A program made the translations under genes and the position numbers. A model generated the notes under the pieces. The model did no database searches. It was not told the DNA's origin and worked only from the letters and a program-made list of their open reading frames with translations. Shown here in pieces: positions 10,441 through 20,689 of a stretch of 37,812 bases of DNA (the stretch's first letter is position 1; the number at the start of each line of letters is the position of its first letter). This DNA is from Perkinsus olseni (taxonomy: Eukaryota; Perkinsozoa; Perkinsida; Perkinsidae), in the NCBI GenBank assembly GCA_013115135.1, contig JABANP010000509.1:1-37812 (forward strand), written 5' to 3'.

Positions 10441-11770
10441 ATAGGGCTTTTACAGTTTTTTGATTGAGAATTTAAACTCGCGTGTTGGGATAGCTCTCAC
10501 CCGAAGTAGTTGGGAATCAACCTTGAGAATGCCAACATCTGTTGCGTTTTGTCAGTGATGCGTTGTCTTGAAGCCATCCATGGTTGGGTTTTGCACTATC
10601 AGGTAGTCGAGTTTCTACCCAGCTAATTTGAAAATCGACCCGCTGACTCAGCGGGATTATTCCACAAGGATACACCCTGACCGTCAGGGCCTGAAACCCT
10701 CAGCCTGAAGCGGAATGTCACAAGTAGTGACTCACAACGGACGTCGCAATCAGTACATCAAAGGGGCTCTCTTGTCTTGATCCGTTAGTCACAATTCCTG
10801 CAGTCCCGTTCACTTCCCTTGGTGGGGGTTGTACATTTGGTAGCTGATGTGAAGGCTCGCTTGAGGCTCGATCGGACAAGCGGGATATGACCATGTGTAC
10901 GCCCTTGAATCGCTGCTCACATCATCTATAACAGTACTGTTGATACATTGAAATTCAAAGCTTGAAAAGTGCCTCAAGAACGTCGCATCATTGAGAAGCC
11001 CTACAATAGGCTCTCAGCAGAAGGAAACGCTCTGACTCAGAGCCTCTGAGAGCCAGCAAGCTCGACACGCTCATAGAAGGATTCTATTTACACCGCCTCT
11101 CTTGGTAAGAGTCCCTCCAGTCATGGCGAGAACCTATAACTGCTAGGCTAGCAGGCATTGACCGAGAAAGTTTCTCGGAGAAACTAGTCGTTTGTAGCTA
11201 CGAAGAAGATTAACCGACTGATCGGTAACAATAACGTTGCGTTCAGGGAGCACGTTTCAGTGAAAACGAAACACGAAGCAGATTCAAAACACACAGGATC
11301 ACAGCACAACGCAAAAAATTAAACAAGAGAAGCACTCATGACGGTAAAAATACAACCAGGGTGTTGAACAAGGACAACAACCTACGGTGGTCTACTTTTC
11401 TAACTATTCTGCGGGACAATATTATCCGAAAACGAAACTTTCCCAACCCAGTTGAGAAAGACTAGCAGAAATCACAACAGAGTTCAACACACGTTGACAA
11501 AGTACATTTACCCAATTATCATGCAGTGTCTGAAGGTCAAAGGCTCCGCGCCTAAATCGGCAGCGTGCTCCTCACGAGCAGGCATCCGGATCCATCGGCT
11601 CTGACCACGGTCTGTGCTTATTCTTCAATCAGCCCAGTCTCACACCCGGTCCGCTTGCTTCCCGGACGGTGCACCATGTGAAGAGACTGACTGATTGAGA
11701 ACACAACACCCGAGTTTTGCCATTTGGAATCCAATCTTTCATCTGTTGTTTCTTATCATCCGCTACTTAG
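10441..11770. other. Gene-free stretch dense in 1-nt-loop palindromes
   Basis: No coding signal. It holds at least five perfect palindromes with single-base loops: CCCGCTGA,C,TCAGCGGG (10639); CCCTGAC,C,GTCAGGG (10675); GCTCTGA,C,TCAGAGC then CTCTGA (11029-11049); GAGAAA,G,TTTCTC,G,GAGAAA (11064-11083); CTGCTAG,G,CTAGCAG (11140). Three of them show the 14-nt X / inverted X / X form. Confidence 0.6.
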
Positions 11771-11777
11771 CTCAGCT

Positions 11778-12101
11778 TCAGCGTAGCTTCTTGTCGGAGC
11801 AAGATAGGATCAGCGATATAAACATTACAAGTTCCAAATCCGAAGGCAGAACTAAAGGCAGCAGATCCACAGGGACCCTTAGATAATCGGATAAGGCAGA
11901 CAAGTCTGAATCAGTCGGACCAATTGTTGCTCCTCTAAGCGTACTCGAACCAACACTCGCTGATGCTATCCCAGTGGACAGACCGGGAGTCACAGGCAAA
12001 GACAATAGATCATTGGGAGACCTTCTCGGCTCAGCCCCCATTATGTCATCACCTTGTTGTCTCCCATTGTTCAACTCGGGACTAGAGGATGGAGCACTCA
12101 T
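11778..12101 (-). CDS. Hypothetical protein, 107 aa
   Basis: ATG-started ORF (MSAPSSSPELNNGRQQGDD...). The first 70 residues are Ser/Pro/Gly-rich and look disordered. The end (SALSDYLRVPVDLLPLVLPS, then ELVMFISLILSC) is hydrophobic and could be a helix or membrane segment. A donor-like GTCCCTG after SDYLR leaves room for a different ending by splicing. No family is recognised. It is divergently oriented to the ORF at 12167. Confidence 0.35.
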   Translation of the reverse strand: MSAPSSSPELNNGRQQGDDIMGAEPRRSPNDLLSLPVTPGLSTGIASASVGSSTLRGATIGPTDSDLSALSDYLRVPVDLLPLVLPSDLELVMFISLILSCSDKKLR

Positions 12102-12166
12102 AATAATAACAAATAACAGTAGTAGTGGTTGCCTGGCCTGTCTACTAGGCCTTATGATATCATTTA

Positions 12167-12637
12167 ATGATATGGACAGTGTCCTCGGAAATTCGCCGCT
12201 GTGAATCTCTGCCAGCTTTCTACAAGGTGGGCTTCATCCTGCGACCCGAGCTCGGGCCTGCCTCGCAACAGGCTGCTCTCGCTCCTCAGGATATGCAAGC
12301 GAGCACTCGGTTGGGGCGACGGCCTCGGCAGCTCACGAACGACGTCGCCGTGCCGAGACAACCGAGGATTCCCGTCACTTGGACTCATCATTCTAAATTG
12401 TCGGAGAGTTTACACTTGTGGAACCCACACGAAGAGAAAAGGTGCCTCTGCTGGCGTGGGAGCCTTCGATTTGTCTTTTCAGTGACTGGGCGTGGCGCGC
12501 TGGCCCGATTCCTCGGCGGGGTACCCTTGCAGAAGTGCTTACGGGTCGTCCGAGAGGAGTATCCTGAGAGGCGTTTAAAGGATCAAATCATTTACCAAAT
12601 CAACTCGCATGATGTAACTGAGCTGAAGCTGTCTTAA
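12167..12637 (+). CDS. Hypothetical protein, 156 aa
   Basis: One of the longest uninterrupted ATG-started ORFs in the window that is not explained by a repeat. It is Arg-rich in the middle. The C-terminal 50 residues (RFVFSVTGRGALARFLGG ... KCLRVVREEYPERRLKDQII) alternate strands and a charged helix, faintly like a ubiquitin fold, but not enough to name it. It begins 66 bp from the divergent ORF ending upstream at 12101. No intron is needed. Confidence 0.4.
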   Translation: MIWTVSSEIRRCESLPAFYKVGFILRPELGPASQQAALAPQDMQASTRLGRRPRQLTNDVAVPRQPRIPVTWTHHSKLSESLHLWNPHEEKRCLCWRGSLRFVFSVTGRGALARFLGGVPLQKCLRVVREEYPERRLKDQIIYQINSHDVTELKLS

Positions 12638-12639
12638 AC

Positions 12640-13095
12640 ACATTTCTGTGCGTCTTGTGTTTCCAAACCCATTGAATACGCACGACGAGGTTTCCCTAGG
12701 CATCTTCGCGAAGAGAGCGAAAGGACTGTGGCTGAGAAATATCAATAGGAAGACAAGTGTGTGTCAGTGTCAAGTCCAACGCCGTCGCCGGCTTAGGTAG
12801 ACTTGATGCCGATGTGCTAGCAACTTGCGGTGTCGCGTTGCTTGCTGCCCGAACGCTGCCACAAGGAGCAGAAGGGACAGACCGGAGCATCTCATTTCCT
12901 TCTGGCAGGATCCACTCTTCACCGCGGGGCTGTGTCCAACTACCGAAACACTAGCACTGCCGCGGTGCACCGTACGAGGACTCGAGAGGACATGTGCGAG
13001 GGACAGCACTCCAAAACCACCACTGCAGAGACGCATCAATGAGCTGAGCAGAAAGAACCGTCATACAAAGCTTCATGATACAGTCATCATGCTTC
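12640..13095. other. No gene seen
   Basis: Several overlapping short ORFs on both strands, none with a protein-like reading. It serves as the 3' flank of the glycosyltransferase gene. Confidence 0.4.
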
Positions 13096-13097
13096 AT

Positions 13098-14895
13098 CTA
13101 ACCACACAGATAGGAGTCACACCACAAGTCTTCGGTGCTTCCAGGCGTACAAGTCGTTCTCGACTGGCTCGACCAGAGCTCCTCCCGGCATACTCGAGGC
13201 CACTCTGATTTCGTAATCATCGAAATATTCACTCTCGCTAGCCGATCGACATATAGGGACATATCTTCGAACTTGGTGGCGCTGCCAGCCCAATGCACAA
13301 CCATTGGTGTGCCGTTAATCCTAGACGTTAATGTCACACGGTAATTGATATCAATTTCCCTCGGGTCAACAAATCGGATCGACCGGGTCGTCCGCGCACC
13401 CCACTGGCCCGCTAGGATCGTTAGATGCTTCTGAAAGCAGACGACCTGATCAGCCTCGCTGTAGAGCCCCGTCTTGTACAGGACCATGGTGTCCAAGCAT
13501 TGACTTGCATAACGGATGGGGTTCATCACACTGATCGAGGACTCTTGCGGGAGTTCATTATTGACTTCGTGGCTGACGTACTGCAACGCAGCCTCAGCCA
13601 ACGCGTCCTGATCGGCGAGCGTCAGGCCATACCACGCCGCTTTGCTGAGTAGGGAGTCCAAGAAGAAAGCGTCCATTGGGCGTGGTTCTGACGATGGCGA
13701 AACCAGCGTTGAGCTCAGCCTTCGGGGGGTAGTCACGCAGGACAACGTCAGCCCCTTGACGTAGCAAGTGATGGAGAGCAATACTGTAGCAAGGGAAGCT
13801 GACCAGCATGTCCGGATCCACGATGATGAGCGCATCGAACTCGCCCAGCCAGCGACGGGCAGCCCTCCACTTCATCCACCCCACCGAGGGCGGACTGACG
13901 AGGTTCACATCAACAGGTTCGTTATTGCTGATGCGATGTGCAACTTCAGTCTTCATGCTGGGGTACCGTACAGCATACAGCCCATCGTAGCTGTCGTAAG
14001 AGTCGTCGTCGAGGATGAACGAGTAGCCGTGGAAGTCGGCGTAGCATCTCCACATCTCGATAGCTGCCGTGGCCATCGGGGTGTCCTTCGTGTTGTAAGC
14101 TACCGACATAAGAATGCCGACGCGATTGGCTGGAGGAGCCCCAGCAGCCGTCGCCGGGACTTGCCGAACGATGCCGGCAGCCCTCCGCTCGCGTTGCTGG
14201 TTGAGCACCTCACATGTTCGCATTCTGTCCGACCACCACCAGTAAAACCACTCCTTCGTCATCCGTGATGTCCTCTCAGTGACATCAGGACTGGGATCGA
14301 GGTCATCGGCAGCCAAGGACACCCCCATAGTGTAGAGTAATCGCATCGCGTACGTACACTGAGCCATGGTAAGTCGGCCACGATGAAGGTCTCGACGCCA
14401 TACGGTATGCTGCCACATTCGAGCATAAATGGTCATGCAAAAGTCTACATTGTCAGAAAGCTTGGAGCACACCCATGCCGGGCTGATGCGGCGGGCCTCT
14501 TCCTCGGTCGTCGGAACATGGGAAAACCACTTAGTCGCGAGGATGTCACACTGGGCTGAATAACGGCCATCTCGTAGCAAGGAACATATGAACGGGAAGA
14601 GCTCGATGAATCTCTCGTGGAAGGGCGGCGCCGTGAGGAACTCCAACCAAGTTGAAGTCGGTGCTGATGCCGAGCTCCTTGGCTTCCTCTGTGAGGTTGG
14701 TGAAGCCGTCGTGTGGTGGGTTGAGACAGCAGTCTGTATAGGTGTAACTGCGACCATTGAAGCATGCAGAACGGCCCTCCGGACCGTTGAGAGGATCGCA
14801 GCAGTGAGAGTACCCGACCGGGGAGTCAGAGTAGTCAGTGTAGCGATTTCGCCAACAGTTGGAAGGGCAGAAGTCACGACAAACACACGTCAGCA
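13098..14895 (-). CDS. Secreted/Golgi glycosyltransferase-like protein, two frame offsets
   Basis: The core resembles the GMA12/MNN10-type nucleotide-sugar transferases. It has SVAYNTKD, then EMWRCYADFHGYSF, the Asp motif DALIIVDPDML, a VVLRDYP strand, NAGFAIVR, then LADQDALAEA and the C-terminal VVHWAGS, which is the usual order (fold and Golgi role are known for the family; use here is inferred). Upstream, in another frame, lies a hydrophobic TVLLLTCVC and two Cys repeats (CWRNRYT...CC and CFNGRSYTYTDCC). Three frames must be joined: N-terminal to middle near 14640-14660, and middle to C-terminal near 13660-13700. In each case the DNA has one base too many. No intron fits. It is either a recent pseudogene, read error, or +1 frameshifting. 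The start codon is unclear. Confidence 0.65.
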
Positions 14896-14899
14896 GCAG

Positions 14900-15230
14900 T
14901 ACGGTGGCATGACGAGGGCATGGAAGATCATTCGGGAAGAGAAAGACCGACCTGGGGGCAGCTGCATTGTCTTACTCGCAAAGTCATCCACCATCGTGCG
15001 AAGTGCCCAACATTGGCGTCACTCTCAACGCGGGAACACTGAGTTCGCGACACTCTGCAGTATTATAAGGGAGAATTGCAACCTTATTCGGGACTGATAC
15101 GCCGCATCAGTTAACCTTCTCGCGAAAGTTGCGCTGGTCGGCGCCTTGTCTTCCTCTGTCACTCGGGGTGCGGCTGATTAGCTTTGTACCGTTGACGCTG
15201 AGGATTCTCCGAAGAGCTAGTACTCGACCA
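14900..15230 (-). promoter_or_regulatory. 5' flank of the glycosyltransferase, conserved in decayed copies
   Basis: About 320 bp upstream of the coding region aligns with about 7190-7500 and 18790-19125, although the coding parts there are wrecked. The duplicated unit therefore included the promoter region. No TATA-like element stands out. Confidence 0.4.
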
Positions 15231-15279
15231 GGAAGGCGCCACTCAGGGAGAACTCAAGAAGCATCGAATGCTACAGATG

Positions 15280-15690
15280 CTACGCAAGGGTTCGGAAAGA
15301 AGAACCCGAAATTCCACGCCAAGAGAACGAAGCCCTCACTAACTCGCGGAAAGGAGCAGCGTCGCACAAGTGCTGCCGAGACGCGGGTGGCTCACGCAAG
15401 AAATGAGGGAGGAGAGCGAACAAAGTTGATGGTGGAGCAGTTCTAGCAAAAACTCCATAGAAGATATATCCTAGGGCTTGGAGAGACTCATCGCAATCTA
15501 CTTGGTTAAACGACAGATCGTTGCGAGTCTCCTCAGCGCTAACGCGAAGAGCCTTGCAGAGTGGACGAGAAAGAACGAGCTGGACTTGGAGATTGCTGAG
15601 AGTTAACGTGGGAAGCATCCTAAACTGGAGTGTGTGCTCCTGACGATTCGCAGCCCCATCCACTTCAAGTTTCCCAATGACTCGAGATGG
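15280..15690 (-). CDS. Hypothetical protein or exon
   Basis: Open for about 135 codons. A protein-like stretch is LPSRVIGKLEVDG, then TLSNLQVQLVLSRPLC and DLSFNQVDCDESLQ, ending in a less convincing Arg/Pro-rich tail. The first ATG is internal, so a 5' exon or a later start is needed. Hydrophobic spacing suggests a small alpha/beta domain. No family is recognised. It lies divergent from nothing obvious and 400 bp upstream of the glycosyltransferase flank on the same strand. Confidence 0.3.
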   Translation of the reverse strand, partial: PSRVIGKLEVDGAANRQEHTLQFRMLPTLTLSNLQVQLVLSRPLCKALRVSAEETRNDLSFNQVDCDESLQALGYIFYGVFARTAPPSTLFALLPHFLREPPASRQHLCDAAPFRELVRASFSWRGISGSSFRTLA

Positions 15691-15699
15691 AAGTGTTGA

Positions 15700-16480
15700 A
15701 GGTTAGTGGTTGCAACTGCTACTGGAACTCAGAAGAACTCGGGAGACCGACACTGTCGTATGATGCGATGTTCATCTTGCCATGGTCAAGGCTGCGGAAG
15801 GATGTCAGTTGTAGGAAGTCTTCACAGAAGACAATCGGACTGATTGAATCTGTAGAGATAACCCTCCGTCTGGAACTGGTGACTCACTACTAGTGAGAGA
15901 AGCTCGACAAAGTCTGGCTTTAGCGGTTGGAACCAGGCTGATTCAACCAGCATTTTAGTTCAGGATCATCACACGGAGAGTCGGCACTCCTCTCCTCAGC
16001 ATACCTCAAGGGTCGCCTGGACCAGTACCATGATATCCAACACTTCGCGGGTAAACGCGGAGCAGCATTTGTAATGCTCAGTTGGAGCAGGCCTGGAGCA
16101 GTGCTTTCCAGACTGGCCCGTCCGGCAGTTTTGTACTTCACTGTAGCGACGCTCGGAGGGAGAAACTCGCGACCGGTGCGTTCGAAAGCCGAAGTCGATC
16201 CCATAATTTACCTCCTAACAACCCAACACGCTCCTCGTTTCTGATAACGGAGAAAAGATTCCGGGACCCTCAAAACTATATCAAGGTGTATACGGAAAAC
16301 TCCGACACCGGTTCTGGACTTCGAAAAATAGTTACAAAGAGATGGTTAGCCGCCGATCGTAGAGCATCGCAGTAACGAAGTCTTTCCTACACGTACTCAC
16401 AAATTTCAAGTGGGAGGTCGCAAAAACCACGGCGAAACTATCGCTCCTTCATCGAAAGATGAACCGTCGTGTGGCTGGAT
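15700..16480. other. Spacer, remnant of the repeated unit
   Basis: About 16220-16320 matches the spacer at 7765-7860 and 19405-19500 (GCGCTCCTCG ... TACGGAAAAC). The rest is unmatched and without a gene. Confidence 0.45.
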
Positions 16481-16804
16481 CTACTTGGGGAAGCAGCAGT
16501 CACAATCACGGGAGTTTCCGCAGTTTGCAGCGGCATCTAGACAGTCAGGAAGGACGAACTCAAAATCCCGGCAATCGAGGCACGTTGAGCATTGCGGAGT
16601 ACAATTACCACAAAGCCTGCGACTCTCGGCAGCTGAACCACCAACCCATGTTCCATCACCCACCTGGTCGGGGGTCGGGCCAAGCCTATCCTCTACGACG
16701 TAGGCGTGGTGGTTTTCCATAACCTTAGCACGGTGATCACCGTCTTGAACAGCGATAGCAACACCAATGATGAGCATAATTCTCACAGCGAAGAATGCAA
16801 CCAT
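16481..16804 (-). CDS. Small secreted Cys-rich protein, A2
   Basis: Intact A-type member, 107 residues. The start is the ATG at 16804 (not 16936), giving a signal peptide (RIMLIIGVAIAV) aligned with the B type and leaving the AGCT motif upstream. A charged/His stretch (VMENHHAYVVED) is followed by ten cysteines: C-2-C-3-C-2-C-2-C-9-C-6-C-5-C-1-CC. From the third Cys on, this matches the B framework (2-2-9-6-3-1-0) with only the 5/3 loop differing. GP-x-P and RRL are also shared. A secreted disulfide-rich fold is inferred; function is unknown. It is the only complete A member here, since A1 has lost its CxCC end. Confidence 0.75.
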   Translation of the reverse strand: MVAFFAVRIMLIIGVAIAVQDGDHRAKVMENHHAYVVEDRLGPTPDQVGDGTWVGGSAAESRRLCGNCTPQCSTCLDCRDFEFVLPDCLDAAANCGNSRDCDCCFPK

Positions 16805-16870
16805 ATCTATCGCAGCGTAGATCAATTTCAAATGTTGTATCAAATGAAATGGGCTGCACGAATCGGTTTT

Positions 16871-16908
16871 GCTTAGCTTAGCTAAGCTAGCTAAAGCTGA
16901 GCTAGTTG
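16871..16908 (-). promoter_or_regulatory. AGCTTAGCT-type motif upstream of A2
   Basis: GCTTAGCTTAGCTAAGCTAG-type cluster 67-104 bp upstream of the A2 start, at the same distance as in A1 (sequence shared through duplication) and nearly the same as in the diverged B genes. Confidence 0.5.
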
Positions 16909-16939
16909 AATCTAACGCATCATAATGACAGTTCAATAA

Positions 16940-17470
16940 GAACTGTACGATATGTAACAGTACTACAATACCGAGTTCAGCACTACTCCGCTGTTAGACT
17001 ATCACCGCTGGCATTATCCTGACAGTGAGCATTTTCTTTTTTCCCCTTTCTTCAGTCAAGTCGTATTCAACGTTTCCGGGAACACGGTGTCCCGTCATGA
17101 GAGACAATCCGACAAGGAACGCTATGCGGGTGAGGGCTTTAGGGTACGGTCTGGTGCCCAATCGTTGGGATATTCATATCATCATAATATTCGCCACTCC
17201 TATGCCTCCTGCGTGCCGACTCGTGTTCCCAATGTCTAATGCGCGAGATAGCGCGATCGCAGCCGGAGTTAGTGCGTATCATTACTCTCAGCTGAACTCA
17301 TTATTCGGCGGATAATATTCGCCTTGCACTCGCGTGCATGAGCATGCGTTCTAGGTTCCGCTACAGAAAGTCATTATCGATCGACTCGTCTGAGCTCGAG
17401 AGTCACGTGTTCAGCTCTACAACTCTTCAGGCCCTGTTTCAAATAGCCACACTGTAATGAGTTATAGTGT
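16940..17470. other. No gene seen
   Basis: Copy 2 counterpart of 5330-5890; nothing recognisable. Confidence 0.5.
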
Positions 17471-18301
17471 ACCAATTTGATAGCGCCGAGCAGATGATCA
17501 CGGACCAGCTCGTTGGCGCCGCAGCAAGAGGTGGAGAGCAATACTGTAGCATGGGAAGCTGACGAGAATGTCCGGAACCTCGACGATCAGCGCTTCGAGG
17601 TCGCCTAGCTAGTGTCGTGCAGCTGTTAACCATTAGGGAGCTCAAGCCAATGATTGAGTAGAACCCTGGGATTCTATCCAACTTAAACTATATGTGAGAG
17701 CCAGGACTCGTGATTGGGTCGAATCTCTCTCGTCTGAGTGATGGAGACATTATTGATCAATGTATCTTTCGCTGAGCTTAAGTGATATACCTTGATGTCG
17801 TTAATAAGTAGGGAAATTTACTTGTCCTCTTAGAGGACTCCTCTACATTCTCTATAAGCTTTGGTTACCATGAGTTATTCTTTTGTTGGGTTCATGTTCA
17901 ACGAGGACCTGGTACAGCGACACTATAGTCAAGAGATCATCTACAAGCGTCAAGCTGAGCTAAGGTTTCGTAGTTTTTCGGGTGGACAAGATTCAGAATG
18001 TGAGCTTCGTCAGCCCGCCTTCAAATCAACGGGCTCGTGAATGCTGATGCGATGCGCAAGTTGCGCAGCGCAACTCCAGTAAGACTGAATCAGTCTTCAT
18101 ACTGGGTTACCGTACGGCGTACAGCCCCTCGTAGCTGCCGCAAGAGTCATCATCGAGGATAAACAAGTAGCCGTGGATCTTCCACGGTAGAAGTCGGAGC
18201 AGCATCTCCACATCTAGACAGGATCTGTCGTAGGCTACGACAGATCCTGTCTAGGCTACGACTCGTAGCCATCGAAGTTTCTTTCGTATTGTAAGCTACG
18301 G

Positions 18302-18343
18302 ACATTAGCTGCTAATGTACGGCATGCTAATGATTAGCATGCC
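18302..18343. repeat. 29-nt compound palindromic insertion, copy 2 only
   Basis: ACATTAGC,T,GCTAATGT at 18302-18318 and GGCATGCTAAT,G,ATTAGCATGCC at 18321-18343. Copy 1 (6718-6735) reads ACATTAGCATGCCGAC with nothing between, so 29 nt were added. Both palindromes have 1-nt loops. Confidence 0.85.
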
Positions 18344-18751
18344 GACACGCTTGGCTGGAGGAGCCCCAGCAAGCGTTGCCGGGACTTGCGCGTGACGGGT
18401 CTCCCACAGGCATAGACGTACTCAGCTAAGAAAAAGAGCGAAAAGTACGCTTCGGCTGCTGTGTTGAGGAGCGCAGTTGGATGTAAGAAAGGCTAAGCGC
18501 AAGATAAGACAATTCACTCAACCAAGCTTAGTATGGAAATTCCATAGTGGAATCCCAAGCACGTGTTGCAATTGCGAGCTCAATGCGTTGTGCTAAGCCT
18601 CAGGCTTAGAGCCTGTAGATGATTCGTTGGACTAAACTTGTCGGGCCTGAAGGTTCCAAAAAGATTTTACATACTTGCGGGAGAGAAGAAGAATCGTTGC
18701 GGCTCGCTGAGATTCAGCGGCTGGATAGAGAGAATAAATAGTCGGAATACT

Positions 18752-18776
18752 CCACTCGGTGCCACCGAGTCGGTGG
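18752..18776. repeat. 14-nt palindromic insertion, copy 2 only
   Basis: ACTCGGTG,C,CACCGAGT then CCACCGA,G,TCGGTGG overlapping. Copy 1 at 7139 has the simple CCACTCGGTGGAGG. The inserted length is exactly 14. Confidence 0.9.
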
Positions 18777-18936
18777 AGGATTTAATTCAGGGAGATCTGT
18801 CCCACGACGGTGGCATGACGAGGCATGGAAGATCCTTCAAGAAGGGCAGACCTGGGAGAAGCTGCATCAAGTCACCTGCAAAATCAACATTCATCGAACT
18901 TGATGGCCAGCATTGGTGTTCTCTCAATACGGAAGC

Positions 18937-18958
18937 GCTCTGCTGCAGAGCCTCTGCA
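18937..18958. repeat. 14-nt palindromic insertion, copy 2 only
   Basis: GCTCTGC,T,GCAGAGC then TGCAGAG,C,CTCTGCA. Copy 1 at 7317-7324 reads GCTCTGCA. The inserted length is exactly 14. Confidence 0.9.
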
Positions 18959-19129
18959 ATATTATGACCCTACCTTACTCGAGTTTAACGTGTCGTCTGA
19001 GAACAACCTTCTCCAAAGGTGACGCGGCGCGTCAGACGCGCTGCTCGGAGGCCGATCGTCTTCACCACTCGGAATGCAGCCGACTATTTCCTTACCGTCG
19101 ATGCTAAGCACTTTCTGAAGAGCCACACT

Positions 19130-19780
19130 GATAACAAACGCCTAGAAGGTCAATGAGGTCGCCTGCATCCCGGAGCTCTGAAAAGCTCTGGACGCGGATA
19201 CTATCGCGCGTCTGATTTCGAGATCGACGTCTGTCGCAGAAAGACATCGCGACACTTCACCTTGCCTCTTTCGACGTGTTCCTCCGCGGCCTTACCATCA
19301 GTGAGGCTTACTGGCTTGTCAATAAGGGTTGCTCATGCCCAGACTCCTCAGACCAGCTCATGTGGGGAAGTCTCTCCTCCGTTGATTCATCTTTCTTCAA
19401 CTCAACGCGCTCCTCGCCCTCGAGAGTATAGTGTCGGATCAGAGACTCAGGCATTCCCGAAAAGCATCGCGGTGTCTACGGAAAACTGCAATGTTCTCAG
19501 AGCAAGCAAGCCCTGTAATCCGGAAGTTGATAGTAATATTCGAAGTTGAACGGAAAGGAGAAGGTAATGGTAAACAGTTGATGGCGAATCATCGTAGTCG
19601 AAAAGCCTTCCCTGGGCTCTTTTGGAGAGGCTCAGGTGCGGGTTGGAGCACTACGTATTCACAACAATTGTGCGTCTCGACTTCATCATGGTGCGCGCCA
19701 GGTTGTGTAGAAATATCGCTCTTCCGTCTAGACCATCAGTGACTGATGATCAGTCATGGTCCATCGTCGGATGGCTAAAT
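19130..19780. other. Spacer without a recognisable gene
   Basis: Copy 2 counterpart of 7500-8140. Confidence 0.5.
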
Positions 19781-20098
19781 CTAGTTGGCGGTGCAACACA
19801 CGCAAGACGCCCCGCAGTTCTCGTAGGCAGTCACACAGTCGTCACTAAGGGAACCAGCCTTTCTGCATTCTCGGCATTCTGGGCATGCTGCTCTGGGGTC
19901 ACCACCCAGCCGGCGCACATGGTCAGTTGAAGCACCGAGTCCTGCTCTCTCACCCAGATGGTGAGGCACTGGGCCAGGGTTACCCTCCGCGACGTAGGCG
20001 TAGTGCTCATGCATGACCTCGGCACTGCGGTCACCGCCAAGAACAGCGGCAGCAATACCAATGATGAACATGATTCTCGCAGGGAAGGATGCAACCAT
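19781..20098 (-). CDS. Small secreted Cys-rich protein, B2
   Basis: 105 residues, same length as B1 and about 95% identical to it (changes such as D to G after AAAVL, N to Y in HYANV, S to P before GPVP). The signal peptide, His/Glu stretch and the eight C-terminal cysteines (2-2-9-6-3-1-0 spacing) are all intact. Changes fall between the cysteines and do not break the frame, which fits a gene still under constraint. An AGCT motif lies 73-109 bp upstream. Confidence 0.75.
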   Translation of the reverse strand: MVASFPARIMFIIGIAAAVLGGDRSAEVMHEHYAYVAEGNPGPVPHHLGERAGLGASTDHVRRLGGDPRAACPECRECRKAGSLSDDCVTAYENCGASCVCCTAN

Positions 20099-20170
20099 GT
20101 CTATGGAAGCGTAGGTTAATATGAACCTGAGTCAGCTGAATATATTCAATGACTTACGTTGAGCGGATCG

Positions 20171-20207
20171 CTCTAGCTCAGCTCAACTAAGCTAAGCTAG
20201 CTGAATC
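20171..20207 (-). promoter_or_regulatory. AGCTTAGCT-type motif upstream of B2
   Basis: TCTAGCTCAGCTCAACTAAG... cluster ending GCTAAGCTAGCTGAATC, 73-109 bp upstream of the B2 start. Confidence 0.5.
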
Positions 20208-20667
20208 AAATTTGGCATGGTCGTGCAGGCCGCCGACCCTAACTAATCCTCTCCCATAGAGATCTCCCTGGACCACAGTAAGCTACACCTACGCGAAACC
20301 AGCCCACTGTAGAATGGGCTCGTAGGGCGGAGCATGCGTACGGGTCGCAGAGATAACAGAGAGGCTAATGTGAGCCAGCAACATGGCGTCACGTCTCTGC
20401 GTGACGGGCGCACGCGGAGGCAGCATATTCACAACATCGGATGTAGTTGGTTGCCCTATTTTGTACCAAAAGCTTCGAGAGGATGGTGCACAATCGTGGC
20501 CAGTGTTCAGTGGGAGAACTGTTGGACTGGAAGGGAGTCGTCATGGAGCAAGAGGACGACTCCCAGGAAGAAGAGCTTGGGGACACCACTAAGGGCCACC
20601 CTAGCTCAGGATGACGTCAATTGTAGCTGATGAGGATCGGGGAATAACGCAGATGGGTTTCGTTTGT

Positions 20668-20686
20668 CATTCATTCATTCATTCAT
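20668..20686. repeat. Microsatellite, (CATT)n
   Basis: Five CATT units in a row in copy 2; the copy 1 counterpart near 9655 has none. Confidence 0.85.
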
Positions 20687-20689
20687 TTG

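Larger units (their letters stand above)
17480..19125 (-). pseudogene. Decayed glycosyltransferase copy 2
   Basis: Counterpart of 5900-7500. It has the same three blocks, the same 345-bp insertion and the same older palindromic insertions (39-bp palindrome at 18215-18253), so most of the damage predates the duplication. It carries three additional insertions of its own at 18302-18343, 18752-18776 and 18937-18958. No open frame corresponds to the enzyme. Confidence 0.75.

Noticed and set aside
12167..12637. Naming the 156-aa ORF as ubiquitin-like
   Set aside because: The resemblance is only a vague pattern in its last 50 residues.
13098..14895. Mitochondrial-type AGG/CCC frameshift signals
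   Set aside because: The gene is nuclear in type, and no AGG or CCC context is shared by the break sites.
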